64,000 bases of DNA, taken from assembly GCA_965198715.1 (NCBI GenBank), contig CBDAPV010000001.1:434001-498000 (forward strand), given 5' to 3'. Every line of letters starts with the position of its first letter. Within the stretch, counting starts at the first letter, position 1. Made by a program: the position numbers and the translations under genes. Shown here piece by piece: positions 16,898 to 26,140 of this stretch. The notes under the pieces were generated by a model. It searched no databases. It worked only from the letters and a program-made list of their open reading frames with translations, and was not told the origin of the DNA. The DNA comes from RH-AL1 sp965198715. Lineage in GTDB: Bacteria > Pseudomonadota > Alphaproteobacteria > Rhizobiales > Beijerinckiaceae.

Positions 16898-17853
16898 CAG
16901 ATCATCCTCAGCTTGCGTTCGAAATCCGCGTCCTGCAGCGCCATCCGGCAGCGCAGCAGGCGCCATTGCGCGTATTTCAGGAACTCGACGCCGCGCCGCG
17001 CGGACGTCGCGTTCATCTGGCTCGACCAGAGGCCCCAGTAGAGATCGTCGGCGATGCCGTAGAGCCGGCAGCGATCGCGCGTCGCCTGTCGTGCGGTGCC
17101 CTCGTAGGCTTCGAGCGCCGGGCCCAGCTCCTCGTCGAAGGCATAGGCTTCGTTCAAGAGGATGCCGAGATCGTAGAGCGGATCGGTCGTGCAGGCCCTG
17201 TCGAAGTCGACCAGGCGCACGGTGTCATTCGCCCCGACCATGACGTTGGAGGCCAATCCATCGGCGTGGCAGGACGCTTTATCGAAGCCGGCGGCCTCGA
17301 ACGCGCTTTCGATGTCGTGCACGGCGGCGATCATCCACAGGATGCTCGCGCAGTCGACAGCACCGCTCCGACGGGTCACTTCAGAGATCGCGCGGATCCC
17401 GTCGAAGATGGTCCAGGTGCGAGGAAAAGCTGCGTCGGCGTGGAGCGTCTTCTTCGCTGCGATCACGGCGGCCATCACGTCGGGCCGGCGCAGGTCGTCC
17501 GTCTTCGCGGTCGACCAACCCGGGCCGAGCCGTTCGAACACGACGGCATCATGCGCTGGGAGGCAGTGCAGCGCGCGAGGCGCCACACCGAGCGCGCCGG
17601 CGGCCCGCGCCGCCGCGAAGCTCGCCGGCACGTCGGAGTCAGCGTGCAGCTCGGGATGGACGATCTTCAGAAGATAAGGCGCGGCATCGACGTCGACGGC
17701 GAAGCACAGTGAGTCGACGTTCTTGTGCATCGGCGACATGATCGGCGTCGTCACCTCGCGATAGTCGATCGTGGCGCCGACCCAGTCGGGCACGGCGGCG
17801 ATGGCCGCCTCGGCGAGTTGTTCCCGCGCGTTGGCCGCCGCGCCACGCATCAT
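16897..17853 (-). CDS. APH/choline-kinase-like phosphotransferase, second copy
   Basis: A 318-residue paralogue of the downstream kinase. The catalytic loop is CHADGLASNVMVG and the metal-binding block is VRLVDFDRACTTDPLYDLG. The nucleotide loop is less clear (TPIMSPMHKNVDSLCFAV). The C-terminal part (LYWGLWSSQMNATS) parallels the KWSTWAMVQNKTS of its neighbour, supporting common origin. Start overlaps the amidohydrolase stop by 4 nt (ATGA), and the stop overlaps the next gene. Two diverged copies side by side may be a heterodimer or phosphorylate two related substrates; both are inference. Confidence 0.82.
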   Translation of the reverse strand: MMRGAAANAREQLAEAAIAAVPDWVGATIDYREVTTPIMSPMHKNVDSLCFAVDVDAAPYLLKIVHPELHADSDVPASFAAARAAGALGVAPRALHCLPAHDAVVFERLGPGWSTAKTDDLRRPDVMAAVIAAKKTLHADAAFPRTWTIFDGIRAISEVTRRSGAVDCASILWMIAAVHDIESAFEAAGFDKASCHADGLASNVMVGANDTVRLVDFDRACTTDPLYDLGILLNEAYAFDEELGPALEAYEGTARQATRDRCRLYGIADDLYWGLWSSQMNATSARRGVEFLKYAQWRLLRCRMALQDADFERKLRMI

Positions 17854-19157
17854 CGGGGCGGAGCCTTGGCGATGACGTTGCCCTCCGCGCAGAAGCGCCA
17901 GAGCATACCGGTCAGGATCGAGGTGCCGAGCGCGCGATCCTCCTCGCTGGTGAATTCGGTCGGATGATGGATCACGCCGCCGACGCTCGGCACGGCGATG
18001 ACGATCGAGGGGCAGACCGACGCCATGCTGATCGCGTCGTGGCCACCAATCGTCGGCAGCATCAGGGTCGGCTGCCCCAACTCGTGCGCCGTCTCGGCCG
18101 CGAGACGGATCAGGCCCTCGTCCATCGCGCCGGCGCGTCGTCGATCGACGGCCAGCACCTCGAACGCGACGTCGGCGCGTGTGGCGGCCGCCTGGATCGC
18201 GCCCTGCATCTCCTTTTCCGCCGTCTCCAGCAACACCGGGGAGCCCGAGCGCAGCTCGATGAAACAGGTCGCGCGGCCGGGCACGACGTTGGGGGAGTTC
18301 GGCGAGACTTCGAGGCGGCCGACCGACGTGTGCAGGTCGGTGCCCGCGCGATCCGCCATCGCCTTCAGATCGGCCATCAGATAAGCGGCGGCGAGCAAGG
18401 CATCATGCCGCTCAGCCATCGGCGTCGGCCCGGTGTGCGCCTGACTGCCGATAAAGGTGAGCCGGTATTTGGTGGCGCCCCAGAAAGTCGTAAAGGCGGC
18501 GAAGCGCATGTTCGCCGTTTCGAGCTTGCTCGATCCCTCGATGTGCAGCTCGATATAGGCGCTGGGGATCGGCGGCGCTTTCTTGTGGCGGTAGCCGATG
18601 AGGTCGAGCGCCTCCTTGACGCTCACGCCGTCGCCGTCCACCCGCGCCAGGGCGAAGGCCAGGTCGTGCTCGCCGGTGTAGACGCCGCTGCCGAGCAGGC
18701 TCGGCTGGAAGCGCGCGCCCTCCTCGTTGGTCCAGTTGACGATGACGATGTTTGCCTTTGGCGCCACACCCGTCTCGGCGACATGGGCCTTCAGCGCCCG
18801 CGCGGCGGCGCAGGCCGCGACCACGCCGTAGGCGCCGTCGAAACGCCCGCCGTTCGGCTGGCTGTCGAGATGCGAGCCGGTCATGATCGTCGGGGCGTTC
18901 GGCCCGGCCCAGTCGAGGACACCGAACATGTTGCCGATGCCGTCGATCTCAAGCGTCAGCCCCTCCTTCGCGATGAAGGCGGCGAACCAGTCGCGCGCGG
19001 CGCGATCCTCGTCCGACAGGGTCAGGCGCGTCATCGATCCGTCCGTCCCGCCGCCGAACGCCGAGACCTCCGCCATCATGCGATGCAGGCCATCGACATC
19101 GACGGTCGGCAGAGGAGCGGCGCGCGGGCGCGCGGCGAGAACCTGGCTATCAAGCAT
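17850..19157 (-). CDS. M20-family amidohydrolase (allantoate/N-carbamoyl-amino-acid hydrolase-like)
   Basis: A 435-residue zinc/manganese-dependent amidohydrolase of the allantoate amidohydrolase, beta-ureidopropionase and L-carbamoylase group. Metal-binding blocks are TGSHLDSQPNGGRFDGAYGV and WTNEEGARFQPSLLGSGVYTG, the dimerisation-domain substrate block is GSQAHTGPTPMAERHDAL, and PTIGGHDAISMA is near the C-terminus. It hydrolyses a C-N bond of ureido or carbamoyl compounds, releasing CO2 and NH3 or an amine. ATG at 19157 overlaps the DeoR stop by 8 nt. The substrate is probably whatever the upstream ABC transporter imports. Confidence 0.9.
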   Translation of the reverse strand: MLDSQVLAARPRAAPLPTVDVDGLHRMMAEVSAFGGGTDGSMTRLTLSDEDRAARDWFAAFIAKEGLTLEIDGIGNMFGVLDWAGPNAPTIMTGSHLDSQPNGGRFDGAYGVVAACAAARALKAHVAETGVAPKANIVIVNWTNEEGARFQPSLLGSGVYTGEHDLAFALARVDGDGVSVKEALDLIGYRHKKAPPIPSAYIELHIEGSSKLETANMRFAAFTTFWGATKYRLTFIGSQAHTGPTPMAERHDALLAAAYLMADLKAMADRAGTDLHTSVGRLEVSPNSPNVVPGRATCFIELRSGSPVLLETAEKEMQGAIQAAATRADVAFEVLAVDRRRAGAMDEGLIRLAAETAHELGQPTLMLPTIGGHDAISMASVCPSIVIAVPSVGGVIHHPTEFTSEEDRALGTSILTGMLWRFCAEGNVIAKAPPR

Positions 19158-19911
19158 GGATGAGTTCGACTCCGGCATCTTCGAGTTGGGCGGCCAACGC
19201 CGCTCCGGGAGGGACATCGGTGACCAGACGATGGACCTGGTGCAGATCGAGCGTGCGCACGGCGGCCGAGCGCCCGAACTTCCCGCTGTCGACCAGCATC
19301 ACGACTTCCTTGGCGTGCCGCACGAGCACGCGCCGCAGCGCGGATTCGTCCTGGCCGTAGTCCATGAAGCCGTGCGTGTAATCGAGCGCGGCGACGCTCA
19401 CGAACGCCATGTCGAAGACGTGGCGCTCCAGCGCCTCGATCGTCAGCGGTCCGAGCATGGCGCGGTAATCGGGGCGGACGCGTCCGCCGATGACGCAGAC
19501 TTCGGCGACGGAGCCGCCCATGAGCAGCTGCACGATATCGAGCGAGTTGGTGAAGACGCGCACGCGGTCACGATTGACGAGATGACGGGCGAAGGCGAGC
19601 ATCGTCGTGCCGGTGTCAACGAAGATCGTCGTGTCGTCGCGCACCAGCATCGCCGCACGCTTGGCGATGGCCGCCTTCTCCTTGGCGTTGGTCTTCATCC
19701 GGAGGTCGATCGGCTGGTCGCCCTCCGATTGCGCGCGAATGGCGCCGCCGTAGGTGCAGCGCAGCTGGCCGTCGAGTTCCAGCTCCTTGAGATCGCGCCG
19801 GATCGTCTCGCGGCTCACCCCGAAGCGCTCGGCCAGATCCTTCACCAGCACCCTGTCGCTCCTGCCGAGTTCGGCGAGGATCACGTTCAACCTGTATTCG
19901 GGAAGGGCCAT
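19150..19911 (-). CDS. DeoR family transcriptional regulator of the operon
   Basis: A 253-residue regulator, the usual DeoR length. The N-terminal winged helix is VLVKDLAERFGVSRETIRRD, and the C-terminal sugar-phosphate-sensing DeoRC domain includes TIFVDTGTTMLAFARHL and VFTNSLDIVQLL. DeoR effectors are usually phosphorylated sugars or sugar-like metabolites, which fits the presence of two kinases in the operon. ATG at 19911 was chosen because homology starts at MALPEYRLNVIL. It sits between the transporter and enzyme genes, so it is probably autoregulated. Confidence 0.92.
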   Translation of the reverse strand: MALPEYRLNVILAELGRSDRVLVKDLAERFGVSRETIRRDLKELELDGQLRCTYGGAIRAQSEGDQPIDLRMKTNAKEKAAIAKRAAMLVRDDTTIFVDTGTTMLAFARHLVNRDRVRVFTNSLDIVQLLMGGSVAEVCVIGGRVRPDYRAMLGPLTIEALERHVFDMAFVSVAALDYTHGFMDYGQDESALRRVLVRHAKEVVMLVDSGKFGRSAAVRTLDLHQVHRLVTDVPPGAALAAQLEDAGVELIHA

Positions 19912-20036
19912 GGGGGCGGTGCCGATCGATCGAGGAAGACGCGCGGCCGGGCGGGCGCGCCGGGCTCCCGCTTGCCGCACATCCCGGTGACGCTCAAGAC
20001 GATCGAAATCGGCGCGCGGGCTTTTCGACACCGCGA

Positions 20037-21845
20037 TCATGCCGGCACCGATCGCGCCGCCTCGCGCTCGACAAGGAAGCAGGCGGCCAGATCCTTGTGG
20101 CCGCGCGCCAGCAGCACGGGGGCTTCGACGCGACAGCGCTCGAAGGCGCTGGGGCAACGGCCGGCGAAGCCGCAGCCGGGCGGCAGATCGATCGGGTTCG
20201 GCGGCTCGCCATCGAGCAGGCAGTCCTCGGCCCTGTAGCGGCGCGGCTCCAGCGTCGGGATCGCACTCAGCAGCGCCCGGCTGTAGGGGTGGCCGGGGTC
20301 GAAGAACAGGCGGTGATTGGCGACGATCTCCACCACTTCGCCGAGGTACATGATGGCGACCCGGTCGCAGGTGCGGCGCACCAGGGCGAGATCGTGCGAG
20401 ATGAAAATGTAGGTGAGCCCGTGCTTCGCCTGCAGCTTGTCGAACAGGTCGAGCAGCTTGAACTGCTCGGACTGGTCGAGCGCCGAGAGCGTCTCGTCGA
20501 GGATCAGGATCTTCGGCTCCAGCACCATCGCGCGGGCGACATTGATGCGCTGGCGCTGCCCGGCGCTGAGTCCGATCGGCAGCTCGTCGTAAAGATCGGC
20601 GGCGAGGCCGACCTCGCGCATCACGGCGAGCACGCGCTCGCGCCTTACCTCGCGATCCGACACGCCGTGCACCTTTAACGGCGCCTCGATCATCGCGCCG
20701 ATCGCCGTGCGCGGCGGCAGGGAGCCGAATGGATCCTGCAGCACGAGCTGCACCTTGCCGCGAAACGCCAACAGCTCGCCGCGCGACATGGCCGCGAGAT
20801 CGGCGCCATCGCAGAGCACTTGCCCGCAGTCCGGCAGTTCGAGCCGGCTCAGCAGCCGCGTCAGGCTCGACTTGCCGCAGCCGGACTCGCCGACGATGCC
20901 GAAATTCTCGCCGGCATGAATATCGAACGTGACGTTGCGCACCGCGCGGACCTCGCTCGTCGCGGCGAAACTGCCGCGACGGCGGACCCGGTAGCTGCGG
21001 GAGGCCCCGCGGACGCTGATCACCGGCGCGCTGTTGGGAAGCGCGCGGGTCACCGTGTCGCTCGACCAGATTTGCGGCGTTCGGGCCACGAGATCGGCGG
21101 TGTAGGGATGGTCCGGCTTGGCGACCAGCTCGGCAGTCGTCCGTGCCTCGACGATCCGGCCGCTGTCCAGCACCAGCACCTTGTCGGCGGCATCGCAGAT
21201 CGTCGGCAGCGAGGAGGACACGAAGACGATCGCCGTGTCGAACGTCACCGTGAGTTCGCGCATGAGCCGGAGCACCTGCGCCGCGACGGTCACGTCGAGC
21301 GGCTGGGTGACATTATCGGCAACGAGGAAAGCCGGGTTCGAGACGAGCGCATCGACGATCATCGCGCGCTGCATCATTCCGCCAGAAAATTGCGACGGAA
21401 AGTCGTGAAAGCGCGTTGCCGCCGATGGGATGCGGACAGCATCGAGCAGCGTGATGGTCCGACGTCTGGCCTCCTCGCGACTGATCTCGGGCGCGACAGC
21501 GCGCAGCTTCTCGACGATCTGAGGCCCGACCGGAAGGGTCGGATCGAGCGCGCCCATTGGATTGGCGCCGACATAGGCGATCTCGCGCCGCGCGGCGCGC
21601 ATGGCGCTGCCCGTCAGCCGGAGAATGTCGCGACCCTTGAAGTCGACCGTGCCGCCGGTGACAGCGAGCGGCGCCTCCAGCCAGTTGACGATCGCTTTCG
21701 CCAGCACCGTCTTGCCGCTGCCGCTGGCGCCGATGATGCCGACGATCTCGCGCGGGGCGAGGTCGAAGCTCATGTCGGAGAGGATCGTTCGGCCGGGGAT
21801 GCCGACGCAAAGACCCTCGACGCGCAGGATCGGCGCGGCGCTCAT
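20037..21845 (-). CDS. fused dipeptide/nickel-type ABC transporter ATPase (two nucleotide-binding domains)
   Basis: A 602-residue protein with two DppD/DppF-like ATPase halves. Half 1 (about 5-250): Walker A GIIGASGSGKTVL, signature QFSGGMMQR, Walker B region FLVADNVTQPLDVTV. Half 2 (about 265-530): Walker A FGIVGESGCGKSSLTRL, signature GLSAGQRQR, Walker B ILILDETLSALD. The C-terminus has the oligopeptide-transporter tail with CGFAGRCPSAFERC. In half 1 the catalytic Glu after Walker B is Asn (N178), so that site is probably catalytically poor. ATG at 21845 overlaps the permease stop by 4 nt. Confidence 0.93.
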   Translation of the reverse strand: MSAAPILRVEGLCVGIPGRTILSDMSFDLAPREIVGIIGASGSGKTVLAKAIVNWLEAPLAVTGGTVDFKGRDILRLTGSAMRAARREIAYVGANPMGALDPTLPVGPQIVEKLRAVAPEISREEARRRTITLLDAVRIPSAATRFHDFPSQFSGGMMQRAMIVDALVSNPAFLVADNVTQPLDVTVAAQVLRLMRELTVTFDTAIVFVSSSLPTICDAADKVLVLDSGRIVEARTTAELVAKPDHPYTADLVARTPQIWSSDTVTRALPNSAPVISVRGASRSYRVRRRGSFAATSEVRAVRNVTFDIHAGENFGIVGESGCGKSSLTRLLSRLELPDCGQVLCDGADLAAMSRGELLAFRGKVQLVLQDPFGSLPPRTAIGAMIEAPLKVHGVSDREVRRERVLAVMREVGLAADLYDELPIGLSAGQRQRINVARAMVLEPKILILDETLSALDQSEQFKLLDLFDKLQAKHGLTYIFISHDLALVRRTCDRVAIMYLGEVVEIVANHRLFFDPGHPYSRALLSAIPTLEPRRYRAEDCLLDGEPPNPIDLPPGCGFAGRCPSAFERCRVEAPVLLARGHKDLAACFLVEREAARSVPA

Positions 21846-22759
21846 GCCAGCCCTCCGAATATCCGCAGGCGGGCCCGCTCCAGCGAGGCGCCCATCAGGT
21901 TTACGCTGGTGAGGGTGAGACACAGAAACACGCCCGGCATGGTGGCGATCCACCAGGCATCGAGGAGGTACTTGCGGCCGTCGGCGATGATGTTGCCGAA
22001 GGTCGGCGTCGGCGGCTGCACGCCGAGGCCGATGAAGCCGAGGATCGATTCGAAGATCATCATCCTCGCGATGTCGAGTACGGACACGAAGACGATCGGC
22101 GGCAGGACCAGCGGCGCGATCAGGCCGAACATGATGCGCAGGTCGGAGGCGCCCATGATGCGCGCGGCGCGGACATATTCGCGGCCGCGCTCGTTCATCA
22201 CGACACTGCGCATCACGCGGGCGTAGACCGGCCAGCTCGACAGGCCGAGCACGAGGATGATTGCCGGGATGGTCGGGCGCGAAACGCCGAGCACCGCGAT
22301 GGCAAGGATGATCATAGGGATCGACAGCTGCGCGTCGGTGAGGCGCATGATCAGAGTGTCGGTCCAGCCGCCGAAATAGCCGGCGACGAGGCCGAGCAGG
22401 CAGCCGATGACCAGCATCAGTGCCACCGTCGCGACACCGATCAGGAACGAGTAGCGCAGGCCGACGAGGCAGCGCGTGAGCATGTCGCGGCCGATCTGGT
22501 CGGTGCCCAACGGATGGCCGATCGACCAGTGATCGCCGACGAACAACGGTGCCATCAGCCGTCCCCGCACGTTCATATGCGACGGATTGATGCCGCTGAC
22601 GGCGGGATAGACGATCGCAGCGAGCGCCAGCAGCACGAAGATGACGAGACCGATGCGGAATTCGGTCGAGCCAAGCGCGCGGCGCCAGATGCGCCGGGCC
22701 AGCGAGCTGCTGGCGCGCGGCGCGGGCATTGGGAGGGCGAGGGTTTCGATCAGGCTCAT
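21842..22759 (-). CDS. ABC transporter permease, DppC-like
   Basis: A 305-residue membrane permease. The first helix (FRIGLVIFVLLALAAIVYPAV) is followed by HPLGTDQIGRDMLTRCLVGLR, the conserved DppC/OppC block, then five further helices. The EAA-type loop is near VRAARIMGASDLRIMFGLI. Start overlaps the DppB-like stop by one base (TGATG), and the stop overlaps the ATPase start. It forms the membrane pore with the next permease. Confidence 0.94.
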   Translation of the reverse strand: MSLIETLALPMPAPRASSSLARRIWRRALGSTEFRIGLVIFVLLALAAIVYPAVSGINPSHMNVRGRLMAPLFVGDHWSIGHPLGTDQIGRDMLTRCLVGLRYSFLIGVATVALMLVIGCLLGLVAGYFGGWTDTLIMRLTDAQLSIPMIILAIAVLGVSRPTIPAIILVLGLSSWPVYARVMRSVVMNERGREYVRAARIMGASDLRIMFGLIAPLVLPPIVFVSVLDIARMMIFESILGFIGLGVQPPTPTFGNIIADGRKYLLDAWWIATMPGVFLCLTLTSVNLMGASLERARLRIFGGLA

Positions 22760-23739
22760 CAGTAATCGAGCCTCGGGTCGATCATCGTCGCGAGCAGGTC
22801 GACCGCGATGTTGATGAAGACGAAAATGGCGCTGGTGACGATGGCGATGCCCTGGATCAGCGGGAAATCTCGTTGCAGCACGGCGTTAATGGTCAACAGG
22901 CCGAGGCCCGGATAATCGAAGATGTATTCGACGATCAGCACGCCGCCGAGTAGCGCGCTGAACTGTACGCCGAGCAGGTTGAGCAGCGGCACCGAGGCGT
23001 TGCGCAGGGCGTGGTTGGCGATGATGCGCCTGCGACTGAGCCCCCGGACGCCACCGACCGCGATGAACGGCTCCTGCATGATCATTGAAAGCGACCCGCT
23101 GAGCGTGCGGATCAGCACCGGCGCCAGTTCGACGGCGAGCACGATCGCCGGCAGCAGCGTGTAGGAGAAGCCGCGATAGCCGATCGCCGGCATCCAGCCG
23201 AGCTTCACCGACAGAAGCAGGGTGAGCACGATGCCGAGCCAGAAGTTCGGCAGGGAGATGAAGATCGACGAGACGTAGAAAGCGAGCCTGTCAGGCCATC
23301 GCCCCGGCGCGAGTCCGGCGGGGATGCCGACGAGCATCGAGAAGCAGAGCGCCATCGCGACGGCGACGGCGGCGAGTTGCAGCGTCATCGGCAAGGTCGC
23401 GCCGACGAGGTCCAGCACCTCGGCACGACGACCGCGTGTCGAATCGTCGAAGCTGGCGCCGCCTGTCGAGGATCCATCCGCCGGCTTGACGAAGGATTGT
23501 CCGAGATCGCCGCGCACGACGTGGCCCATGTAGCGCGCGAACTGCAGCGGGATCGGATCGCGAAGGCCCATCTTGGTGGCGATCTGGTCGATGAGCGCCT
23601 CGGGCGCCATCCCGCCGGCCATCAGCCGCACGGGGTCGCCCGGCACCACGCGCAGCAGCGTGAAGATCAGCGCCGACACGACGAAGACGATGACGATGCC
23701 CTGTGCGAGACGCCGGAGCAGGAAGCTCAGGATCGTCAC
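22759..23739 (-). CDS. ABC transporter permease, DppB-like
   Basis: A 326-residue membrane permease. FLLRRLAQGIVIVFVVSALI is the typical DppB/OppB first helix, followed by RVVPGDPVRLMAGGMAPEAL, the conserved periplasmic loop. Several C-terminal helices end in VFINIAVDLLATMIDPRLDY, the family terminus. It is separated from the substrate-binding-protein gene by 40 nt and directly coupled to the DppC-like gene. Confidence 0.94.
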   Translation of the reverse strand: MTILSFLLRRLAQGIVIVFVVSALIFTLLRVVPGDPVRLMAGGMAPEALIDQIATKMGLRDPIPLQFARYMGHVVRGDLGQSFVKPADGSSTGGASFDDSTRGRRAEVLDLVGATLPMTLQLAAVAVAMALCFSMLVGIPAGLAPGRWPDRLAFYVSSIFISLPNFWLGIVLTLLLSVKLGWMPAIGYRGFSYTLLPAIVLAVELAPVLIRTLSGSLSMIMQEPFIAVGGVRGLSRRRIIANHALRNASVPLLNLLGVQFSALLGGVLIVEYIFDYPGLGLLTINAVLQRDFPLIQGIAIVTSAIFVFINIAVDLLATMIDPRLDY

Positions 23740-23779
23740 GACGTCCAGCCCGCATCACGCATCGGCGCGGCGCTCCCCA

Positions 23780-25363
23780 TCAGGCGTAGACCGCCTTGGA
23801 GGCGTCCATCGATCCGTCGGGGTAGATGAACAGCCCGTCGAGGTCCTTCTGCATCGCGTGGATCATCACCGACGTGAAGAGGGACAAAGCCGGCACCTTG
23901 CTGGCGAGCAGCGGCATGGTCTCGGTCTGCAGGATCTTCTTGCGCTCGTCGAGCGTGGGCGCATTACGCTCCTTGTCGAGCGAGGCATCGATCTCGGGAT
24001 CGACGATGCCGCAGATACGCTTGGACTTGGAATAGAAATGCGTGCGCAGGACGAGGTCCGGCTCGGGCGATCCTGTCGACCAGCCGCAATCGATCATGTG
24101 TCCTGGGCCACCGCCGGGACGGTCGTAGAGGCGCTCGTTCCACGCGGCCGGCTCCAGCACGGTCAACGTCACCGGGAATCCCTGCTCCTGCAGCATTCCG
24201 GTGATGACCTCGCCGTACTCCTTCGTCTTAGGGTAGAAGCCGACCGAGGTGATATATTCGAGCGGAGGCAAACCTTTGCCCTTCGGGAACCCGGCCTTGG
24301 CGAGCAGCTCCTGGCAGAGCGCCGGGTCGAACTTCGGATAGTTCGCCAAGTCGATATAGCCGAACTTGACCGGCGAGACGAAGTTCGACGACTCGTGGCC
24401 GGCCGAGCCCAGGATTTCCAGCACGGCAGAGCGGTCAATTGCGTGGCAGGCAGCCTGGCGCACCAGCACATTGTCGAACGGCGCCTTGGAGCAGCGGAAC
24501 CAGAGGTACTTGTTTTCGACCGAGACGAGGGTATTAGTCTTGATCTTCGGGTTCTTCGCCAGCGTCGCGACCTGCTCCGGCTCCAGCCGCTCGACGATCG
24601 ACGCCTCGCCGTTCAGCAGCGACAGCATGCGAGTCGTGGCGTCGCCGACGAACGAGAAATGAATCTCGCGGATCGCCGGCTTGCCGAGGAAGTAATCGTC
24701 GTTTGCCTTGAGGATCGTCGCGTTGCCCTTCTGCTCGACGAAGCGGAACGGGCCGGTGCCGTTCAAGCGCTGCGTCAGCGGACCGGACGGGCCGGCCTTG
24801 ATGTCGGTCGCCGACATGATCGGCAAGAACGAGGCGAGGAAGATGAAGAGATCGGCGGGATAGCCGCCCCTCGTCGTATCGACGACCACCGTGTAATCGT
24901 CCGGCGTCGTGATCGTGAGGCCGGAGGTAGGGCCGGGATACCATTGCGCCGGACGGTCGGGCAGCGCGCCATATTCGAACGTCGCCTTGACGTCCTCGGC
25001 CTTGAATGGCGTGCCGTCGTGAAACTTGATGTCCTTGCGCAGCTTGATCTCAAGCCGGTGCTCATCGAGCAGCTTAAGGCTCGTCGCCAATTCGTAGTTC
25101 GTCTTGTCGGGCGCATCGAGGCGCATTGGCGTGCGGGCGAGGAAGCCCATGACGAAGCCTTCGACATTCTTCTGCGAGAGCGTCGTGTGCGCGGTCGGAT
25201 CCCAGTTGCCGGTGATGTTCTCGGCCGACAGAAAGACCATGGGCTTGCCCACCTGCGCGTTGGCGTGCGCGCAGAGGAAGGCGGCGTCGAGCGTCATCAG
25301 CCCAGCGCTCGCGCCGAATGCGGCCGCGCGGGCCAGAAGCGTCCTGCGATCCAACGGCGCCAT
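23780..25363 (-). CDS. ABC transporter substrate-binding protein, SBP_bac_5 family
   Basis: A 527-residue periplasmic binding protein of the DppA/OppA/NikA type. The N-terminus has a twin-arginine-like signal (DRRTLLARAAAFGASAG) with probable cleavage after HANAQ. The family signature is around KDIKFHDGTPFKAEDVKATF. It is the promoter-proximal gene of the operon, with a GGAAGGA ribosome site 11-12 nt before ATG at 25363. Ligand cannot be read from sequence; the enzymes downstream suggest a small nitrogen-containing compound rather than peptides. Confidence 0.93.
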   Translation of the reverse strand: MAPLDRRTLLARAAAFGASAGLMTLDAAFLCAHANAQVGKPMVFLSAENITGNWDPTAHTTLSQKNVEGFVMGFLARTPMRLDAPDKTNYELATSLKLLDEHRLEIKLRKDIKFHDGTPFKAEDVKATFEYGALPDRPAQWYPGPTSGLTITTPDDYTVVVDTTRGGYPADLFIFLASFLPIMSATDIKAGPSGPLTQRLNGTGPFRFVEQKGNATILKANDDYFLGKPAIREIHFSFVGDATTRMLSLLNGEASIVERLEPEQVATLAKNPKIKTNTLVSVENKYLWFRCSKAPFDNVLVRQAACHAIDRSAVLEILGSAGHESSNFVSPVKFGYIDLANYPKFDPALCQELLAKAGFPKGKGLPPLEYITSVGFYPKTKEYGEVITGMLQEQGFPVTLTVLEPAAWNERLYDRPGGGPGHMIDCGWSTGSPEPDLVLRTHFYSKSKRICGIVDPEIDASLDKERNAPTLDERKKILQTETMPLLASKVPALSLFTSVMIHAMQKDLDGLFIYPDGSMDASKAVYA

Positions 25364-25717
25364 CGTGAAAATCCTTCCGCTCGCCGTCTCATGTGGTTTT
25401 ATGAGGCTTTATAAAAAGCGAGCAACAAATCTCAGCAACAGGCGTGCCAGAAACCGTGCGAGGCGATCCGGACGAGTGGGGAGAAGCGAAGCCGGTTTGG
25501 CGCCCACTGCCCATCGAATGGGAGACGGAGTGGCGTTTTTACTCACTTATCGCATGCGAGAGATGCACATCTTGATATTCGTCGTCGCCTCAAACCCGCG
25601 AAAGCGTGGCGACCTTTTCCGGAGGCTAGAAATCACAAAACCACATTCCTAAGCACGTGACAACGTCCCGGAGATCACCCAGGCTGGGCAGGGTCACTCC
25701 GGCGCAAAAGGCGACAC
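25364..25717. other. probable promoter region of the ABC/DeoR operon; otherwise no gene
   Basis: About 350 bp without a convincing gene. Just upstream of the binding-protein gene (25391-25415) there are spaced TTTAT repeats (GTTTTATGAGGCTTTATAAA), an AT-rich island that is a plausible DeoR operator or promoter element. This is not demonstrated. Confidence 0.35.
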
Positions 25718-26140
25718 ATGGCATATTGGCAAGTTCTCGGCGGCGTGCGCCACAGCTTCGCCGCGGCCGCGGCCGCGGCCGCGGTCGCGCTGATCGTGCT
25801 GCTCGGAGCCGCCGTCGCCGCGCTGTTTGCCACGACGGCGCGGCGCTGATCCTGACGCCCATCGTCATCGCCATGCTGTCGACGCCAGGCTTCGGCGATA
25901 TGGCCACGCTCGCCTTCGTCATGGCCGCCGGCTTCATCGCCGACACCTCGAGCCTGCCGCTCGTCGTCTCGAACCTCGTCAACATCGTCTCGGCCGACGT
26001 CTTCGGCGTCGGCTTCGACCGCTACGCGGCGGTGATGATCCCGGTCGGCCTCGCCTCGATACTCGCTACGCTCGTCTTGCTGATGCTCTGGTTCCGCCGC
26101 GACATCCCGGTTTCCTTCGATCCCGGACAGCTGAGGGGCT
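25718..26140 (+). pseudogene. arsenite efflux pump ArsB remnant, frameshifted and truncated
   Basis: The segment from about 25850 reads AALILTPIVIAMLSTPGFGD, then ATLAFVMAAGFIADTSSLPL and VVSNLVNIVSADVFGVGFDR, the strongly conserved core of ArsB arsenite/antimonite permeases. The preceding part, from ATG 25718, ends LIVLLGAAVAALFA in another frame; one missing A near 25832 would restore ALFANDGAALILTP. The first helices are absent, a (GCGGCC)n tract occupies about 25763-25790, and homology ends at about 26140, well short of the full 400-430 residues. No other ars gene is present. Confidence 0.8.

Noticed and set aside
25763..25790. (GCGGCC)n tract as a possible regulatory or phase-variable repeat
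   Set aside because: It lies inside a dead arsB remnant with no intact frame to switch; a replication-slippage product is simpler.
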